This document shows, piece by piece, positions 53,931 through 55,783 of a DNA stretch of 55,783 bases. The stretch is from the NCBI GenBank assembly GCA_950097145.1, contig CATNCF010000016.1, forward strand, positions 1 through 55,783. Reading direction: 5' to 3'. Made by a program: the position numbers and the translations under genes. Origin of the DNA: an uncultured Lachnospiraceae bacterium. Lineage in GTDB: Bacteria > Bacillota > Clostridia > Lachnospirales > Lachnospiraceae. A model generated the notes under the pieces. That model had not been told where the DNA came from. It made no database searches and saw only the letters and a list, made by a program, of their open reading frames with translations. Within the stretch, counting starts at the first letter, position 1. The number at the start of each line of letters is the position of its first letter.

Positions 53931-54503
53931 ATGACCACAAACAAGAAATTGGCGCTTGCAATTTTAGGCAGCCCCCATAAAAACGGAAAGACGGCATCTA
54001 TGATGGATATTGCAATCCGCAGAGCTGAGGAAAAAGGCTATACGATGGCTAAAATAAATCTGTATGAAAAAAACATCTCATTTTGCATAGGATGCCGTAA
54101 CTGCATAGATACAGAGATTTGTACGCAAAAGGATGATATACAAGAAATTGTCAGTCTTTTGCGTGAATGTCAAATAGTCCTTCTTGCGGCTCCTGTTTAT
54201 TGGGCGAATGTCCCTGCCCCTGTTAAAAACTTATTTGACCGATTATTAGGAACAGCTATGGAAGAAACAAGCACTTTCCCCAAACCACGTCTGAAAGGGA
54301 AAAAATATATGGTTTTGACTTCCTGCAATACTCCTTTCCCATTTTCATGGATATTTGGACAAAGCAGGGGGGCAATACGGAATATGGACGAATTTTTTAA
54401 GACTGCAGGCATGAAACCAATAGGCAAAGTGGTTTATGCAGGCGCATCTTCTAAAAAGCTTCCAAAGCACATAGTCAGAAAGATTGAGAGGTGTTTGAAA
54501 TGA
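53931..54503 (+). CDS. Flavodoxin-family NAD(P)H:FMN oxidoreductase-like protein
   Basis: 190 residues. FMN-binding loop GSPHKNGKTASMMDIAIRRA, a cysteine cluster FCIGCRNCIDTEIC typical of iron-sulfur-flavoprotein relatives, AAPVYWANVPAPVKNLFDRL. Overlaps the next gene by 4 bp and follows the TetR gene by 5 bp (AAGGAG 8 nt before ATG 53931). Predicted to move electrons from NAD(P)H to flavin; its likely partner is the FMN-binding membrane protein downstream. Confidence 0.9.
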   Translation: MTTNKKLALAILGSPHKNGKTASMMDIAIRRAEEKGYTMAKINLYEKNISFCIGCRNCIDTEICTQKDDIQEIVSLLRECQIVLLAAPVYWANVPAPVKNLFDRLLGTAMEETSTFPKPRLKGKKYMVLTSCNTPFPFSWIFGQSRGAIRNMDEFFKTAGMKPIGKVVYAGASSKKLPKHIVRKIERCLK

Positions 54504-54895
54504 GAATATCTAAAAAGAAAATAATTTCAGTTATCATTTTACTTATTTGTCTAATTTGTGCAGCGGTTTACTTAAAGAACGTTGCTGATTATAAACGAGC
54601 CATAGGGAAAACTACATTTGATGAAATAGATATTGCTGATGCTTCCGATGGAATTTATATCGGAGAATATGATGTGAATTTTATATATGCCAAAGTGGAA
54701 GTAACTGTAGAAGATGGGGAAATTGTAAGTATTAATATTTTGGAGCATAGGCATGAACGTGGAAAAGCCGCAGAAAAAGTTATAGAGAAAATAATTGAGG
54801 AACAGAAAATAGATGTTGATGCAGTCTCTGGCGCAACCAATTCAAGCACTGTCATAAAAAAGGCTGTTGAAAATGCGCTTAAAGGAGGACTGTAA
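54500..54895 (+). CDS. Membrane-anchored FMN-binding domain protein
   Basis: 131 residues. N-terminal membrane anchor (IISVIILLICLICAAVYLKN), outside domain starting GIYIGEYDVNFIYAKVEVTV, and the flavinylation motif VDAVSGATNSSTVIKKAVEN, as in NqrC/RnfG, where ApbE attaches FMN to the Thr. No apbE gene is in the window. The ATG at 54500 overlaps the flavodoxin gene end. It would accept electrons at the outer membrane face. Confidence 0.88.
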   Translation: MRISKKKIISVIILLICLICAAVYLKNVADYKRAIGKTTFDEIDIADASDGIYIGEYDVNFIYAKVEVTVEDGEIVSINILEHRHERGKAAEKVIEKIIEEQKIDVDAVSGATNSSTVIKKAVENALKGGL

Positions 54896-54898
54896 GAT

Positions 54899-55099
54899 AT
54901 GAACGAAAAAACGAAATGGATACGCTGCCCTGTTTGCGGAAATAAGACCCATGACAGAATCAGAGAAGATACCGTTTTAAAAAACTATCCCCTCTACTGC
55001 CCGAAGTGCAAGCAGGAAACATTGATTGAAGTAAACAATTTGCAGATAACAACCATCACAGAGCCAGACACTTTAGATGCAGAGCCGATGAATTTGTGA
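54899..55099 (+). CDS. Cysteine-rich KTR domain protein
   Basis: 66 residues with two CxxC pairs (RCPVCGNKTHDRIREDTVLK and LYCPKCKQETLIEVNNLQIT), a zinc-ribbon form common in conjugative-element cargo (PF14205). Function is unknown. Its ribosome site (AAAGGAGG) is in the end of the previous gene, 3 bp away; last of the TetR operon. Confidence 0.85.
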   Translation: MNEKTKWIRCPVCGNKTHDRIREDTVLKNYPLYCPKCKQETLIEVNNLQITTITEPDTLDAEPMNL

Positions 55100-55175
55100 G
55101 AAAATCACAGTTGTTGGTTCTGCTTTGTTTTATATAGATTTTAATGCAAATCCCTTTGACGGTAGATAGCGAATC

Positions 55176-55226
55176 TTGACATTTCTTTCTCAATACTGTA
55201 TAATACAATACTGTATTATACAGTAT
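55176..55226 (+). promoter_or_regulatory. Consensus promoter with PadR-type operator
   Basis: TTGACA (55176-55181), 17 bp, TATAAT (55199-55204). The perfect palindrome ATACTGTAT-T-ATACAGTAT (55208-55226) follows, and a partial copy ATACTGTATAATACA overlaps the -10. PadR proteins typically bind ATGT/ACAT-type palindromes like this. Confidence 0.85.
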
Positions 55227-55242
55227 TGGAGGGAGAAAATAT

Positions 55243-55782
55243 ATGTCAACTATTGATTTAATAATTTTAGGCTCACTCTATCAAAGCCCCAAAAGTGCAT
55301 ACGAGTTACAAAAACAAATTAAGGACAGGCATTTAGCCAGATGGGTAAAAATAGGTTCTTATACAGTATACAAAAAAGTTATCCAATATGAAAAGAAAGG
55401 GTTTGTCCTTAGTGAAACAAAGAAGAATGGAAATATGCCCGAAAAAACAGTATATACACTCACATCAAGTGGGAAAACAAAGTTTCTTGAATTGATGTCT
55501 GAATTTTCAGCAGGTGAAACCAGAATATTTTTAGATTTCAACGCCGTCATTGTAAATATGTCATTGCTTGATGATACAGATTTCAAAGAATGTATGAACA
55601 ATATAAAAAACAGCATTTGTAAAACCAAAAACCAAATACAAGAACAAATGTCAATGCAAAAGGAAATGACTTTATTAGGACAAATGATATTGGAACAACA
55701 ATATATGCTTTTAGAAACATTAGAAAAATGGGAAAAGATTTTTGAACAGAAAATTAACGGGGAGGATGAAAAACATGATTAG
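55243..55782 (+). CDS. PadR-family transcriptional regulator
   Basis: 179 residues. N-terminal winged helix: DLIILGSLYQSPKSAYELQK, GSYTVYKKVIQYEKKGFVLS, KTVYTLTSSGKTKFLELMSE. The C-terminal part is a helical dimerisation coil (KNQIQEQMSMQKEMTLLGQM). GGAGG lies 9 nt before the ATG. Probably represses itself and the gene that starts in its last codons. Confidence 0.9.
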   Translation: MSTIDLIILGSLYQSPKSAYELQKQIKDRHLARWVKIGSYTVYKKVIQYEKKGFVLSETKKNGNMPEKTVYTLTSSGKTKFLELMSEFSAGETRIFLDFNAVIVNMSLLDDTDFKECMNNIKNSICKTKNQIQEQMSMQKEMTLLGQMILEQQYMLLETLEKWEKIFEQKINGEDEKHD

Positions 55783-55783
55783 C
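55775..55783 (+). CDS. Start of next gene (cut by window end)
   Basis: ATG ATT AGC begins inside the PadR gene with GGGGAGG 7-8 nt upstream; only three codons are present. By context it is likely the PadR-controlled target. Nothing can be said about its product. Confidence 0.5.

Overview
The window looks like a chromosome segment of an anaerobic gut Firmicute of the Lachnospiraceae. The signs are Shine-Dalgarno sites of the AGGAGG type throughout, a Roseburia-type butyryl-CoA:acetate CoA-transferase, two glycyl-radical or iron-sulfur systems, an S-box (SAM-I) riboswitch in front of metK, and Blautia/Dorea-like accessory genes. The genus cannot be fixed from sequence reading alone.

Layout. 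(a) 1-3.4 kb: the inner end of a MITE-like repeat, a one-polypeptide restriction-modification enzyme and a GNAT acetyltransferase. (b) 3.4-11.4 kb: a complete L-arabinose catabolic operon, araA - transaldolase - split transketolase - FGGY kinase - araD, with its repressor AraR and two matching AraR operators. (c) 11.4-15.9 kb: a secreted 1,212-residue GH43 glycosidase that probably feeds the operon, flanked by a truncated TetR gene and a frameshifted MntP-like gene. (d) 15.9-24.1 kb: a secreted coiled-coil protein, an MMPL exporter, a TetR regulator, and an HD-GYP/GGDEF cyclic-di-GMP pair. (e) 24.2-28.8 kb: three tRNAs, an AIM24-like protein, a chemotaxis receptor, the CoA-transferase, and the complete MITE-like repeat. 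(f) 28.8-32.5 kb: two helical-repeat proteins of unknown function, then a patch of broken genes (AAA-ATPase-like, surface protein, serine recombinase, HicA). (g) 32.6-39.1 kb: a glycyl radical enzyme and its activase, divergent from a complete aliphatic-sulfonate-type ABC importer. This is the most interesting system in the window. (h) 39-45.2 kb: an FtsX-type ABC exporter, an atypical [FeFe]-hydrogenase-like protein, and metK with its riboswitch. (i) 45.27-55.78 kb: a region of mobile-element character. It holds a relaxase remnant, a two-component system with an ABC-2 exporter, two convergent sigma-like regulators with matching attenuator leaders, a frameshifted TnpV, a TetR-controlled flavoprotein cassette, and a PadR regulator that runs into a further gene at the window edge.

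How the parts work together. The GH43 enzyme can release arabinose outside the cell. AraA, the FGGY kinase and AraD convert it to xylulose-5-phosphate, and the transketolase/transaldolase pair returns carbon to glycolysis, ending in part as butyrate through the CoA-transferase. The GRE/SsuABC locus suggests import and radical cleavage or dehydration of an organosulfonate, but the substrate is inferred from context only. Start codons were chosen by ribosome-binding-site position and are often downstream of the longest possible ORF.
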